Position numbers and translations under genes: made by a program. From Bin87 sp965203985 (GTDB taxonomy: Bacteria > Chloroflexota > Dehalococcoidia > Lucifugimonadales > UBA3495), in assembly GCA_965203985.1 (NCBI GenBank), contig CBDBDS010000013.1:620001-684000 (forward strand): a DNA stretch of 64,000 bases, in the 5' to 3' direction. Positions 56,116 through 64,000 of this stretch are shown here, one piece after another (position 1 is the stretch's first letter; each line of letters opens with the position of its first letter). The notes under the pieces were generated by a model. It saw nothing but the letters and a program-made list of their open reading frames with translations. It made no database searches and was not told where the DNA came from.

Positions 56116-57558
56116 ATGCTGGACTTGATCATCAAGGGCGGAACCGTGGTCACACCGGACGGAGTCGGTCTCCGGGACGTCGGCGTCCAGGGCGAGCAGA
56201 TCGCGGCGGTGGCCGCCCCGGGTGTGCTGGACGACATCGGCGCCGGCGAAACCATCGACGCGACGGGCATGATCGTGCTGCCCGGCGGCATCGAGCCCCA
56301 CGCCCACATCAACGTGCCCGTGCCCGACTACTGGGCCGGCGGCGACGACGGCGTGTTCACCCAGCCGCCCGAGGCCGCCAGCCGCGCCGCCGCCTTCGGT
56401 GGCGTCACCACCTACGTTGACTTCGCCGGGGCGTTGCCGCTCACGCCGGGAGCAGTCCCGCCGTCCGATCCCATCATGGCCCAGATCGAGACCCGTCGGG
56501 ACACCTTCCGCGGGCACTCCTACACCGACTACACCTTCCACTACATCCTGGCCGGCGCCATCCCGCCCAGCACCATGGGCGAAATCGGCGAGGCCATCCA
56601 GTCCGGCGTGGCCAGCTTCAAGATCTTCACCACCTTCCACGCCCGCGTCCCCATGGGCCACCTGTGGGAGATCTTCCAGGAGGTCGGCAAGCACGGCGGC
56701 ATCATGGCCGTCCACGCCGAGGAGGACGACATCGTCACCTACATGGAGGAAAAGCTGGAGCGCGAGGGCCGCGACCACGGCTCCAACCTCCACCTGGCCC
56801 ACAACAACATCTCCGAAGACATTTCTTTCAGGAAAGTGGTGCGCCTGGCCCAGAAGACCGAGACCGGCATCTACTTCGTCCACACCACGGCCAAGGAGGG
56901 CGTTGCCGCCATAGCCGAGGCCCGGGCCGCGCAACTCCCCGTCTACGGCGAGGCCCTGCACAACTACCTGGAGTTCACCTGCGACGACTACCTCAAGCCC
57001 GACGGCCTGGCCATCCACACCTATCCCGCCATCAAGTTCTCCGACGACCGCGACGCCCTGCAGCAGGGACTGGTCGACGGCCCCATCTGCACCACCGCCA
57101 CCGACGAGTGGACCACCTACAAGAACATCAAGCTGGCCGGCGACACCATCCGCACCCTGTGCGGCGGGCACAACGGCATCGAAACCCGCATGGCTGTCAC
57201 CTACACCAAGCTGGCCGCCAACGGGCGCATTGACCTGGAGCGCTTCGCCGCCATCACGTCCACCAACGCCGCCAAGATCCTCGGCATGTACCCGCAGAAG
57301 GGCGCCGTCGCCGTGGGCAGCGACGCCGACATCGTCCTCTTCGATCCCAACCTCAAGAAGACCATCACCGTGGAAGAGTTGCACGCCGAATCCGACTACT
57401 CCATCTGGGACGGCTTCGAATGCGAGGGCTACCCGATCATGACCATCCTGCGCGGCAAGGTCATCGTCCGCGACGGTCAGCTCCTCGGCAGTTCCGCCGA
57501 CGGCCGCTGGCTCTCCCGCAAGGTCGCCCCGCGGGTTATCACCCAAACGTCCGTGTAG
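56116..57558 (+). CDS. Dihydropyrimidinase/hydantoinase-type amidohydrolase
   Basis: A 480-residue cyclic amidohydrolase. All metal ligands are in place: His62 and His64 (EPHAHI), carbamylated Lys169 (SFKIF), His200 (VHAEE), His256 (FVHTTAKE) and Asp330 (TATDEW). The tail YPQKGAVAVGSDADIVLFDPN is typical of D-hydantoinases. It should open cyclic ureides such as dihydropyrimidines or hydantoins; the exact substrate is open. GGGAGGGAATC precedes ATG 56116. No carbamoylase gene is adjacent. Confidence 0.9.
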   Translation: MLDLIIKGGTVVTPDGVGLRDVGVQGEQIAAVAAPGVLDDIGAGETIDATGMIVLPGGIEPHAHINVPVPDYWAGGDDGVFTQPPEAASRAAAFGGVTTYVDFAGALPLTPGAVPPSDPIMAQIETRRDTFRGHSYTDYTFHYILAGAIPPSTMGEIGEAIQSGVASFKIFTTFHARVPMGHLWEIFQEVGKHGGIMAVHAEEDDIVTYMEEKLEREGRDHGSNLHLAHNNISEDISFRKVVRLAQKTETGIYFVHTTAKEGVAAIAEARAAQLPVYGEALHNYLEFTCDDYLKPDGLAIHTYPAIKFSDDRDALQQGLVDGPICTTATDEWTTYKNIKLAGDTIRTLCGGHNGIETRMAVTYTKLAANGRIDLERFAAITSTNAAKILGMYPQKGAVAVGSDADIVLFDPNLKKTITVEELHAESDYSIWDGFECEGYPIMTILRGKVIVRDGQLLGSSADGRWLSRKVAPRVITQTSV

Positions 57559-57579
57559 GGTGCCGCGCGTCTACGGCCT

Positions 57580-57872
57580 GGCGCGTATTCAGTTTCACAC
57601 GAACTGTCATAGGAGTTACGCAGTTGGGACCGTCATTCCGGCGAAAGCCGGAATCCAGTGGCCGCAATCGTTAACAGTGTTCCAGATTCGTTCACTATAA
57701 AGTCAATGGATTCCTGCTTTCACAGGAATGACGGGTTTGTAATTCCAAGTACGTAACTCCTATGTCATTGCGAGCGAAGCGTGGCAATCTCGTTAGGGCA
57801 ACGGACGCCTCCGCGGGAACGCGATCGCTACGTCGCTTCGCTCATCTCGATGACAAACTGGGTACGCGTGAG
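57580..57872. repeat. Repeat cluster: degenerate O ends around R3 and C
   Basis: GGCGCGTATTCAGTTT (left O, degenerate), R3 57610-57762 (TAGGAGTTACGCAGTT ... AAGTACGTAACTCCTA), a C palindrome 57763-57855, then AAACTGGGTACGCGTGAG (right O). Two different inner modules share one O pair. Confidence 0.83.
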
Positions 57873-57874
57873 GG

Positions 57875-58855
57875 CTACGGCAGACCAACCGGCAGTCCGG
57901 TCTCCATCGACTCGTAGGCGGCCAGCACCAGGGCGAGGTCGGCCAGTCCGTCTTCGCCCGTCATCGCTGTCCGCCGACCCTCGAGGATGCTGTCCAGAAA
58001 CTCCCGCACCATGGGAACCAGCCCGTTGCCGTAGTTGTCCAGGTCAACCGTGGTCTCCGATACCGCATCGGTTATCCGTAGCCACGGCCGGCCCGGCTCG
58101 AAGTGCAGCGTCGCCTCCGAGCCCGCGATCGAGACCCATGAGTGCGGCTGTGGCGGCGCCACGCTCCAGGAATGGTTGATAACCCCGACCACGCCATCGC
58201 CATCTCGCGTGACCACCACCAGGCCGTCCTCGGCCTCCAGTCCCGCATGGCCGGGCAGAACCTCGCGCGCGTAGATCTCCGTGGGCGGACCCGCCAGGAA
58301 CGCCACCGCGCTCAGCTTGTGGATGCCGCCGTCGATGAGTACGCCGCCGCCGTTCAGATCCCTGCGGCTGCGCCAACCGCCCGGCGTGAACGGATATTGC
58401 TCGTGCAGTTGCAACAGCCGCACCTGCCCCACCCTGCCGTCGTCAATCAACCGTTTCGCTTCCTGAACGGGCGGCAGGAACCGGTAGTTTTCGGCCACCA
58501 TGAAGGTGACTGCGGCCGATTCAGCCTCGGCGATCATGGCTTCGGCGTCCGCCATCGTCCCGGCGATGGGCTTTTCCACCAGCACGTGCTTGCCGGCGCG
58601 GAACGACAGCGCCGCGTGCTCCCGGTGCAGGTGGTGCGGCGTGCAGACGTACACGGCCTCCACCCTGGGGTCGGCTACGGCCTGCTCGTAGGAACCGAAA
58701 GCGTCCGCACCGTTGAACCGAGCAGCGTAGTCCTGCGCCCGCTCCAGGTCCCGGCTGGCGAAGTACAGGTCCACCTCGCCGGCGAGTTGCGCCATCGACC
58801 TGGCGAACACCGCCGCGAAAGACCCACACCCAAGTACGCACAGACCAAGACTCAT
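57875..58855 (-). CDS. Gfo/Idh/MocA-family NAD(P)-dependent oxidoreductase
   Basis: The 326-residue dehydrogenase has an N-terminal Rossmann fold (LCVLGCGSFAAVFAR), DPRVEAVYVCTPHHLH, the catalytic HVLVEKPIAG with the conserved Lys, and the C-terminal alpha/beta domain with GGGVLIDGGIHKLSAVAFL. It probably oxidises a sugar or cyclitol. Its ATG shares four bases with the TGA of the hicA remnant upstream, so that relic may once have been translationally coupled to it. Confidence 0.88.
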   Translation of the reverse strand: MSLGLCVLGCGSFAAVFARSMAQLAGEVDLYFASRDLERAQDYAARFNGADAFGSYEQAVADPRVEAVYVCTPHHLHREHAALSFRAGKHVLVEKPIAGTMADAEAMIAEAESAAVTFMVAENYRFLPPVQEAKRLIDDGRVGQVRLLQLHEQYPFTPGGWRSRRDLNGGGVLIDGGIHKLSAVAFLAGPPTEIYAREVLPGHAGLEAEDGLVVVTRDGDGVVGVINHSWSVAPPQPHSWVSIAGSEATLHFEPGRPWLRITDAVSETTVDLDNYGNGLVPMVREFLDSILEGRRTAMTGEDGLADLALVLAAYESMETGLPVGLP

Positions 58856-58968
58856 GCCCGGTCAAACTCCTGTCTGCTGATGCCCAGGTCCCGCCGGATT
58901 CCGTGAATGGTTCCCGTGGCAAGATCCCGATTGTGCGCATGCAAACCCGGTTTGCGGTTGGGAACCGT
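58852..58968 (-). pseudogene. hicA: HicA toxin remnant (C-terminus)
   Basis: Thirty-eight residues beginning TVPNRKPGLHAHN, continuing DLATGTIHGIRRDLGIS and ending EFDRA. This is the C-terminal half of HicA/YcfA mRNA-interferase toxins (VTVPxH...DLxxGTLRxIxRxAGIS). The gene is cut at 58967 by an R2 repeat, so the catalytic His-bearing N-terminus is lost. No hicB antitoxin is seen. Confidence 0.7.
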
Positions 58969-59077
58969 CAGAATCAGGATTTTCAAGATTCAGGGATTAT
59001 CAGGATTGGGAACCGTTCCGCCATGAAGACTTCTCAATCCTGCTAAATCATAAAATCCCGTAAATCCTGCTTCTGAC
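58967..59077. repeat. R2 palindrome interrupting hicA
   Basis: Arms GTCAGAATCAGGATTTTC and AAATCCTGCTTCTGAC. The left arm lies immediately at the break in the hicA remnant. Confidence 0.85.
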
Positions 59078-59341
59078 GATTCATGTGACGGTTCGGGACC
59101 GGACTATCCCCTCGGGCAATGGTTTGCCCCGTCTTTTCATGGCCCTGCTCTTCGAGGATGCGCGCCGCCCATTATACCCCGATGGGTGCGAGGCAAGGGC
59201 GTTGGCATTTCCATAAGTGTAGACTCCCGCGCCGCTGGTCATCATTCGCCCCGGCTCGCGCCCACTACCTGGTCACCAGTTCCGCATCAGCCCATGCTAG
59301 ACTGGAACCGTTGCTAGATACCACTCCTCAGGAGACTCGCC
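59078..59341. other. Gap with a possible degenerate hicA N-terminal piece
   Basis: On the minus strand about 59175-59080 reads ARILEEQGHEKTGQ, then PVPNRH, reminiscent of the HicA N-terminus (LEExG-x-GSHR) but too decayed to call. The rest holds the leader of the AF2212-type antitoxin gene. No promoter is clear. Confidence 0.3.
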
Positions 59342-59704
59342 ATGAGCAAAACGGTAAACGCCAGGTTCGCCAACGGGGTCTTCACACCACTCGAACCCGT
59401 CGCCTTCCCTGAAGGCGCCATCGTCGTGCTCAACATCGAAGTGGAATCCGCGGAGCCATTCGTGCCCCACGACGGCAAGTTCCTGCCCGGCATGGAAGAC
59501 CCCCAGAAGATCAAGCAACTCCGCAACGTAGAACCGCCATCCGGCGAACCCACGTCTGCCCGTGCGGGGCAATCCATTCTGGAGATGTTTGACGAAATCC
59601 ACCGGTCGATGCCGGAAGGGGCCTTTGACGAGCTCCCGACCGATGGGGCGCGAAACTACAAGCACTATCTGTACGGTTTTCCCAAAGAGGAGGACGAGCA
59701 GTGA
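59342..59704 (+). CDS. AF2212/DUF104-type antitoxin
   Basis: The 120-residue protein starts with the DUF104 (AF2212-like) signature TVNARFANGVFTPLEPVAFPEGAIVVLNIE, a short beta domain found in antitoxins of PIN toxins. A variable helical C-terminal region follows that would bind the toxin. AGGAGA lies 7 bases before ATG. The toxin gene overlaps its 3' end in a GTGA arrangement. It probably represses its own operon by binding the leader. Confidence 0.85.
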   Translation: MSKTVNARFANGVFTPLEPVAFPEGAIVVLNIEVESAEPFVPHDGKFLPGMEDPQKIKQLRNVEPPSGEPTSARAGQSILEMFDEIHRSMPEGAFDELPTDGARNYKHYLYGFPKEEDEQ

Positions 59705-60129
59705 CCGGTGCCGCCGGGGAGGTGTTTGCGGATACCGGCTTCTGGATAGCCATGCACAATGCCGAGGACGAATGGCACTGGAAGGCGCGGCAGGCAGCCG
59801 CATCGTTGGTGAACAAGCGGATAATCACCAGTGAAATGGTTTTGGTCGAATTCCTGAACTTTTGCAGCAGGAGTGGAGCGGCCAGCCGACGACTAGCGGC
59901 GATCACGGTGCGGCAGATTTGGGACAGCCCCGGTATAAAGGTCATACCTCAAGACAGTGCGCAACTGAAAGCGGCAGTGCAACGCTACGCCGACCGTTTG
60001 GATCAACGCTGGAGCGTCACCGACTGTGCTAGCTTTCTGATAATGGAAGAGCGTGGCATTACGGAAGCGTTGGCGTACGACGTTGACTTTGTGCAGGCCG
60101 GCTTTCGGGCTCTTTTGCGAGAATTCTAA
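59701..60129 (+). CDS. PIN-domain toxin (VapC-like ribonuclease)
   Basis: A 142-residue PIN-domain protein. The acidic metal site is readable: Asp11 (VFADTGFWIA), Glu50 (MVLVEFLN), Asp108 (SVTDCASF) and Asp127/Asp129 (AYDVDF). These proteins cleave tRNA, rRNA or mRNA and are held inactive by the cognate antitoxin. It starts with GTG 59701, overlapping the antitoxin stop by 4 bases. It is intact, unlike the hicA remnant nearby. Confidence 0.88.
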   Translation: MTGAAGEVFADTGFWIAMHNAEDEWHWKARQAAASLVNKRIITSEMVLVEFLNFCSRSGAASRRLAAITVRQIWDSPGIKVIPQDSAQLKAAVQRYADRLDQRWSVTDCASFLIMEERGITEALAYDVDFVQAGFRALLREF

Positions 60130-60200
60130 GCAATGCGAAGACTCCCAGACCGCACTGCCGGTAACTGACGCAATAGACTTTCCAAGGAGAACCCAGACCT

Positions 60201-60824
60201 ATGATCATTAACGTACGACAGCCTGGTGCACCTTGGCAGCTAGAACTTGACCGGTGCCCGCATTGCAAGGTTGCGACCCCTAACCTACAAAGATTCGAGG
60301 GGATCATATCCGAAGACTCTGAAGGAAGGCGGACCCGCGAATGGGCTTTTTACCATTGTTCAAGGTGTGGCGGAGTCATCTCCACTTCTTGGCGACGGAA
60401 CGGTCAGGACGCCGCAGATCTCTTGGAAACTTACCCAGGCGATAACAGCCTGGATGAATCCATAGACGACGCTGCCAAGAATTACTTGCAGCAATGCAAG
60501 GATTCCCTTCATGCTCCGTCAGGGGCGGTAATGCTTGCGGCCAGCGCGGTTGACGCGATGCTCAAAGCCAAAGGGTACAAAGACGGCAGCCTTTACCAAC
60601 GCATCAAAGACGCCGCAGCTGATCACATCATCACGGCTGATATGGCTACTTGGGCGCACCAAGTGAGACTGGACGCAAACGACCAGAGGCACGCTGATCA
60701 AAGCGCATCGTTCCCAACCAGAGAAGAAGCGCAAAGGTCACTGGATTTCGCTTTGGCTTTAGCTGAAATCCTGTTCGTATTGCCGGAAAGGGTCACACGA
60801 GGAATAAACGAGAGCGTGACTTAG
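60201..60824 (+). CDS. DUF4145-domain protein with N-terminal zinc ribbon
   Basis: This 207-residue protein has an N-terminal zinc ribbon (Cys19, Cys22, Cys53, Cys56) and a helical DUF4145 domain (about 85-200, with SGAVMLAASAVDAMLKAKGY, SLYQRIKDAA and ATWAHQVRLDANDQRHAD). DUF4145 is HEPN-related and is frequent next to restriction systems. It lies 20 bases before the large restriction-modification gene, so it is a likely accessory or regulator of that system. AAGGAGA precedes ATG 60201. Confidence 0.75.
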   Translation: MIINVRQPGAPWQLELDRCPHCKVATPNLQRFEGIISEDSEGRRTREWAFYHCSRCGGVISTSWRRNGQDAADLLETYPGDNSLDESIDDAAKNYLQQCKDSLHAPSGAVMLAASAVDAMLKAKGYKDGSLYQRIKDAAADHIITADMATWAHQVRLDANDQRHADQSASFPTREEAQRSLDFALALAEILFVLPERVTRGINESVT

Positions 60825-60844
60825 CGCATTTTCGTCGTCGTACC

Positions 60845-63800
60845 ATGCCCTCCTACCCCCACATCGAACGCTACCGCGCCGACCTCCAGCGCTTCCTCGA
60901 CTTCGGCGGCTCCGACAACGAGCAGAGCATCCGCCGCGCCTTTGCCGTCTGCCTCGACTCCTACTGCCGCGACCACCGCGAGAAACTCGCCCTCGTCGAC
61001 GAACTCGACGCCGGCCCCGGCCCCGGCTCCCGCAATCGCCCCGACGGCACCGTCAAGGACTCCCTCCGCATGGCCCGCGGCTACTGGGAGGCCAAGGACT
61101 CCCACGACGACCTCGACGCCGAAATCCAGGCCAAGTTCAACCGCGGCTACCCCCGTGACAACATCCTCTTCGAGGACTCCCAGACCGCCGTCCTCTTCCA
61201 GAACGGCGCCGAGGCCATGCGCGTCGACATGGCCCGCCCGGTCGATCTCCACCGCCTCATCCGCCGCTTCCTCGACTACGAACTGCCCCAGATCGAAGAG
61301 TTCCGCCAGGCCCGCCAGCAGTTCAAGGCCGACCTCCCCGCCGTCCTCGAGAGCCTCCGCGAGGCCGTCGCCGACGCCGAGGCCCACAACCCCGACTACC
61401 AGGACGCCGCCGCCCTCTTCCTCTCCCTCTGCCGCCAGACCATCAGCCCCGACGTCTCCGACGCCGACGTCCGCGAAATGCTCCTCCAGCACATCCTCAC
61501 CCGCGACATCTTCCTCCGCGTCTTCGCCGACGACCAGTTCCACCGCGAGAACAACGTCGCCCGCCAATTGGACGCCCTGGAGCAGACCTTCTTCACCGGC
61601 TCGGTGCGCCATCAAGCTCGGGACCGCCTCACCACCTACTACGGCGCCATCGGCCGCGCCGCCGACGAAATCGCCGACTACGCCGAAAAGCAGCAGTTCC
61701 TCAAGGCCGTCTACGAGGACTTCTACCAGGCTTACAACCCCGCCGCCGCCGACCGCCTCGGCGTCGTCTACACCCCCAACGAGGTCGTCGACTTCATCAT
61801 CCGCGGCACCGACCACCTGCTGCAAAAGCACTTCGGCCGCACCCTGGCCGACGACAACGTGCAGATCCTCGACCCGGCCACCGGCACCGGCACCTTCATC
61901 ACCGGCCTCATCAACCACCTGCCCCCGGACCGCCTGGAGTACAAGTACCGCCACGAAATCCACGCCAACGAGGTCGCCATCCTCCCCTACTACATCGCCA
62001 ACCTCAACATCGAGTACACCTACAAGGAGCGCACCGGCCGCTACCTGGAGTTCCCCAACCTCTGCTTCGTCGACACCCTGGACAACATGGACTGGCAGGG
62101 CGCCAGCGGCGGCGCCGTCACCCGCCAGGGCGCCTTCAACCTCGGCGGCGTCTCCGAGGAAAACTGGATCCGCGTCCAGGAGCAGAACGAAAAGTCCATC
62201 TCCGTCATCATCGGCAACCCGCCCTACAACGCTGCGCAAACCGACTTCAACCAGTTTAACCCCAATCGGGAATATTCGGTTATCGACCAACGGATCAGAG
62301 AATCCTATTCGAGAGCCAGTAGTGCCCAAAATCGTAACCAGCAATACGATATGTACAAGCGGTTCATCCGCTGGGCGTCAGATAGGTTAGCCGACGATGG
62401 CATCATTGGTTTCGTCAGTAACAGCGCGTTTCTGGACGCTAATCAAGATGATGGTTTTCGTCAGGTAATCGCCAATGAGTTCAACGAACTGTGGGCTATT
62501 GACCTTAAGGGTAACGCTCGCACGAGCGGCGAACGGCGAAAACAAGAAGGCGGCAATATATTTGATGACAAGATCCGCGTCGGAGTAGCCATCTATTTTC
62601 TGGTGCGCGGAAAGCATATGTCGGGTTTTAAAGTGTATTACAACGCTGTCGTCGACTACGCTGGGTCACACGAGAAGGTTGAGTACATCAAGGATAAATC
62701 CCTTGCGGAATGTGACTTTGCAGAACACGTACCCAATGATCGGGGGCATTGGATCAATCAGTCCAGCAGTGATTTCAGAAATCTGATTTCGTTACGCGAT
62801 CCCGAAACTCTGCGCGCAGATGCGTCAGACGCGGAACAATCTGTGTTCAAATGGTATTCCAACGGGGTTGCGACTCAGCGTGATGAATGGGTCGTTGACT
62901 ACGAGAGAGAAACGTTGGGATCTAAAATCCGGTATTTCGCTAATATTTACGAAGCTAAACGTCGTCTATTGGCGGGCAGCACATTCGACCATTACGAACT
63001 GGGGGCCGAAATCAAGTGGGACGCGGACCTGATTAAGCATCTCCAGAGGGACACTCCGCTACGATATTCAAGTGAATCCATAGTTCGTTCGTTATACCGG
63101 CCGTTTACTATCAGGTACTTGTACTTCCAGCGCGAGGTGAACGGAAGGCAATATCAGATGCCGCGAATCTTTCCCGGAGGCAAGCCGCAACAAAACTTGA
63201 TGATTTGTTTTGTTCCCCCCGGTTGCCGCCCCGATTTTTCGGCTCTCGCTACCGACCACGTGACTTTCAAGGCGTTGTTTATTGACGGTGCCCAATGCCT
63301 CCCCCTTTACCGCTACACCCCCGACGGCGAGCGGGTCAGCAACATCACCCAGTGGGGCCTGCGCCACATCAACGACCACTACCGCAAAGAGTGGGGCGCC
63401 CACTTTGACGACCGGTATCCCGACGGCATCACCGCCGAGGACATCTTCGCCTACACCTACGCCGTCCTCCACGACCCGGTGTACCGCCACGAGTACCGCG
63501 TTGACCTCCTCCGCGAGTTCCCCCGCCTGCCCTTCTACCACGACTTCGATACCTGGGCCAAAATGGGCCGGGAACTGCTCGACCTCCACCTCGGCTTCGA
63601 GACGGCGGACCCGTACCCCCTGGAACGCGTCGAAAAATCTCCCTCTCCCACTTCGGGAGAGGGTCGGGGTGAGGGCCGTACTCCCCGCGCCATCCTCCGC
63701 GCCGACAAGGAGCGGGGCGTCATCACCCTGGACGACCAGACCACCCTGACCGGCGTCCCCGCCGATGCCTGGCGCTACCAACTGGGCAGCCGCTCCGCCC

Positions 63801-64000
63801 TCGAATGGGTCCTCGACCAGTACAGGGAGCGCAAGCCCCGCGACCCCACCATCCGCGAACGTTTCAACACCTACCGCTTCGCCGACCACAAAGAGCGCGT
63901 CATCGACCTGCTGCAACGCGTCTGCACCGTCAGCGTCAAGACGATGGACATAGTGGACGACATGGCCTACTGGGAAGACGGCCACCTGATAGTCTTCGGC
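60845..64000 (+). CDS. One-polypeptide restriction-modification enzyme (type ISP/IIG-like), 3' end outside window
   Basis: An uninterrupted frame of 1052 codons runs from ATG 60845 to the window edge. The N-terminal nuclease has PD-(D/E)xK-like Asp72...Glu82-Ala-Lys84 (GYWEAKD). The methyltransferase has motif I at Asp343 (ILDPATGTGTF) and motif IV NPPYN at 458, for N6-adenine methylation. The C-terminal region resembles the type ISP specificity domain (LPLYRYTPDGER ... TTLTGVPADAW). No helicase motifs lie between nuclease and methyltransferase. The segment 62235-63295 is clearly lower in GC with different codon use. A palindromic insert adds residues 932-945. No clear ribosome binding site precedes ATG. 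Confidence 0.85.
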   Translation, partial: MPSYPHIERYRADLQRFLDFGGSDNEQSIRRAFAVCLDSYCRDHREKLALVDELDAGPGPGSRNRPDGTVKDSLRMARGYWEAKDSHDDLDAEIQAKFNRGYPRDNILFEDSQTAVLFQNGAEAMRVDMARPVDLHRLIRRFLDYELPQIEEFRQARQQFKADLPAVLESLREAVADAEAHNPDYQDAAALFLSLCRQTISPDVSDADVREMLLQHILTRDIFLRVFADDQFHRENNVARQLDALEQTFFTGSVRHQARDRLTTYYGAIGRAADEIADYAEKQQFLKAVYEDFYQAYNPAAADRLGVVYTPNEVVDFIIRGTDHLLQKHFGRTLADDNVQILDPATGTGTFITGLINHLPPDRLEYKYRHEIHANEVAILPYYIANLNIEYTYKERTGRYLEFPNLCFVDTLDNMDWQGASGGAVTRQGAFNLGGVSEENWIRVQEQNEKSISVIIGNPPYNAAQTDFNQFNPNREYSVIDQRIRESYSRASSAQNRNQQYDMYKRFIRWASDRLADDGIIGFVSNSAFLDANQDDGFRQVIANEFNELWAIDLKGNARTSGERRKQEGGNIFDDKIRVGVAIYFLVRGKHMSGFKVYYNAVVDYAGSHEKVEYIKDKSLAECDFAEHVPNDRGHWINQSSSDFRNLISLRDPETLRADASDAEQSVFKWYSNGVATQRDEWVVDYERETLGSKIRYFANIYEAKRRLLAGSTFDHYELGAEIKWDADLIKHLQRDTPLRYSSESIVRSLYRPFTIRYLYFQREVNGRQYQMPRIFPGGKPQQNLMICFVPPGCRPDFSALATDHVTFKALFIDGAQCLPLYRYTPDGERVSNITQWGLRHINDHYRKEWGAHFDDRYPDGITAEDIFAYTYAVLHDPVYRHEYRVDLLREFPRLPFYHDFDTWAKMGRELLDLHLGFETADPYPLERVEKSPSPTSGEGRGEGRTPRAILRADKERGVITLDDQTTLTGVPADAWRYQLGSRSALEWVLDQYRERKPRDPTIRERFNTYRFADHKERVIDLLQRVCTVSVKTMDIVDDMAYWEDGHLIVFG
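63638..63679 (+). repeat. In-frame palindromic insertion in the restriction-modification gene
   Basis: CCCTCTCCC (63641-63649), a 5-base loop and GGGAGAGGG (63655-63663) form a 9-bp hairpin, followed by TCGGGGTGAGGG. This is a well-known bacterial intergenic repeat type. It is read in frame as SPSPTSGEGRGEGR and interrupts conserved sequence on both sides. Confidence 0.85.

Noticed and set aside
60821..62344. Minus-strand open frame of 507 codons and plus-strand frame 60942-62390 over the restriction gene
   Set aside because: Both are low-complexity (Val/Gly/Glu or Ser/Pro/Thr-rich) and end where base composition changes. The true frame from 60845 carries the nuclease and methyltransferase motifs and continues to the edge.

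Overview
The window is a GC-rich, gene-dense bacterial chromosome segment with no rRNA, tRNA or CRISPR array that I could see. Gene content points to a Chloroflexota lineage of the Dehalococcoidia/SAR202 type, possibly host- or marine-associated. The reasons are a DUF3090/SCO1664-like gene pair, extracytoplasmic binding lipoproteins with long Ala/Pro linkers, and many small-molecule catabolic enzymes (amidohydrolases, CaiB-type CoA-transferases, MaoC hydratases, MmgE/PrpD, luciferase-like flavin oxidoreductases, a UGSC selenoprotein). This placement is an inference from gene content, not a phylogeny.

Layout. 1-3.5 kb: small hypothetical operons and a periplasmic-binding-fold protein of the dihydroxyphthalate decarboxylase type. 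3.9-5.6 kb: gcvT and gcvH of glycine cleavage, without gcvP. 6-9.7 kb: a T5orf172 nuclease, the DUF3090/SCO1664 pair and a HAD phosphatase. 10.4-17.5 kb: a peptide-type ABC importer with two tandem-duplicated binding proteins, each behind its own duplicated sigma70-like promoter, then two permeases and no ATPase. 17.5-18.9 kb: a HEPN two-gene module between direct repeats. 18.9-31.7 kb: assorted catabolic enzymes, including a selenocysteine-encoding UGA in a UGSC protein. 32-35 kb: amidohydrolase and MFS transporter. 35.2-46.7 kb: a DNA-repair block (Lhr helicase, AddB, AddA). 47-58.9 kb: CoA-transferases, CapA-like protein, VOC proteins, MmgE/PrpD, hydantoinase and a Gfo/Idh dehydrogenase. 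58.9-64 kb: a toxin-antitoxin/restriction island (broken hicA, AF2212-PIN pair, DUF4145 protein, and a large one-polypeptide restriction-modification enzyme running off the end).

Nearly every intergenic gap carries palindromic interspersed repeats. I separate four modules. C is an inner palindrome around CATTGCGAG...GGCAATCTCG. R2 has ends GTCAGAAGCAGGATTT. R3 is built on TCATTCCxGCGAAAGC with outer ends TAGGAGTTACGCAGTT. O is an outer inverted repeat, CTCACGCGTACCCAGTTT. Module C also occurs inside a roughly 160-bp MITE-like unit (M1) with ends GTAACTGTTCAGA. The modules are nested in each other, which shows past movement, and several copies abut broken genes.

The observations most worth follow-up are the UGSC selenoprotein with a well-placed SECIS-like hairpin, the restriction-modification enzyme with a compositionally foreign specificity segment and an in-frame palindromic insertion, the modular nested repeat system, and the HEPN module between direct repeats.
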